Below are positions 62,658 to 64,000 of a DNA stretch of 64,000 bases, piece after piece (the first letter of the stretch is position 1; every line of letters starts with the position of its first letter). The stretch comes from Gemmatimonas sp. (lineage in GTDB: Bacteria; Gemmatimonadota; Gemmatimonadetes; Gemmatimonadales; Gemmatimonadaceae). The DNA lies in assembly GCA_011390935.1 (NCBI GenBank), contig JAABRL010000004.1, forward strand, positions 1 through 64,000, in the 5' to 3' direction. The notes beneath the pieces are model-generated. The model was not told where the DNA came from. It did no database searches and saw only the letters and a program-made list of their open reading frames with translations. The translations under genes and the position numbers were made by a program.

Positions 62658-64000
<1,343 letters not shown>

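Overview
The window is high-GC bacterial DNA with no rRNA, tRNA, prophage or transposase that I could recognise. The gene content suggests a Gemmatimonas-like member of the Gemmatimonadota: several D-aminoacylase-type amidohydrolases, a beta-propeller/amidohydrolase fusion, a six-bladed-propeller lipoprotein-like gene, a plug-only TonB protein and small beta-barrel outer-membrane proteins. This assignment is an inference from families remembered as common there, not from a marker gene. Genes are packed tightly, with many 1-8 base stop/start overlaps. At least eleven genes that open a transcription unit have a -10-like hexamer only 5-7 bases before the start codon, which implies leaderless mRNAs.

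Layout. 0-3.1 kb: end of a TerB/DUF697-type protein, a Tat-exported D-aminoacylase-like amidohydrolase, and a Phd-VapC toxin-antitoxin pair. 3.1-4.5 kb: queC-queE of 7-deazaguanine synthesis. 4.6-8.6 kb: M28 peptidase lipoprotein, small outer-membrane barrel, secreted protein of unknown function. 8.6-20.6 kb: a divergent FCD/GntR regulator facing a six-gene operon (FAD-linked 2-hydroxyacid dehydrogenase, possible HglS/DUF1338-like protein, sarcosine/pipecolate-oxidase-like enzyme, giant propeller-amidohydrolase-serine hydrolase fusion, DgcN-like DUF1611 protein, D-aminoacylase lipoprotein). This looks like one catabolic unit for D-amino acids, lysine-pipecolate or N-acyl amino acids. 20.6-23.1 kb: agmatine deiminase and N-carbamoylputrescine amidase, making putrescine, with a small membrane protein. 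23.2-27.8 kb: membrane protein, TetR regulator, glycerate 2-kinase, peroxiredoxin, glycine-zipper lipoprotein. 27.8-28.15 kb: a non-coding tandem array of long imperfect palindromes. 28.2-31.1 kb: thiamine uptake, with a PnuC/PnuT-type permease divergent from a TPP riboswitch and a TonB-dependent receptor.

31.1-35.2 kb is accessory: a nucleotidyltransferase with a small partner, a propeller gene broken into a truncated vapC, a lipid kinase, and an intact VapBC pair. 35.2-36.3 kb encodes an AppA-like BLUF plus cobalamin/heme-binding photoreceptor with all the key flavin-pocket residues conserved. 36.4-41.4 kb: plug-only TonB protein, aconitase, and a patatin fused to a ferredoxin. 41.4-49.7 kb: a two-component system, a FliS-like protein, and a three-gene CzcCBA-type heavy-metal efflux operon. 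49.6-58.9 kb: small membrane protein, class-A-like serine hydrolase, pseudouridine-5'-phosphate glycosidase, two TPR proteins, an M16 peptidase and a membrane protein with a possible glycosidase-like domain. 59.0-64.0 kb: an SpeD-like protein lacking its catalytic residues, a CDP-alcohol phosphatidyltransferase, a small protein, an alpha/beta hydrolase lacking its histidine, a DsbA-like thioredoxin, a small unknown protein and the 3' part of acetyl-CoA synthetase.

The best leads for new biology are the 9.4-20.6 kb operon, the BLUF-SCHIC photoreceptor, the SpeD-like pseudoenzyme, the palindrome array, and the widespread leaderless starts.
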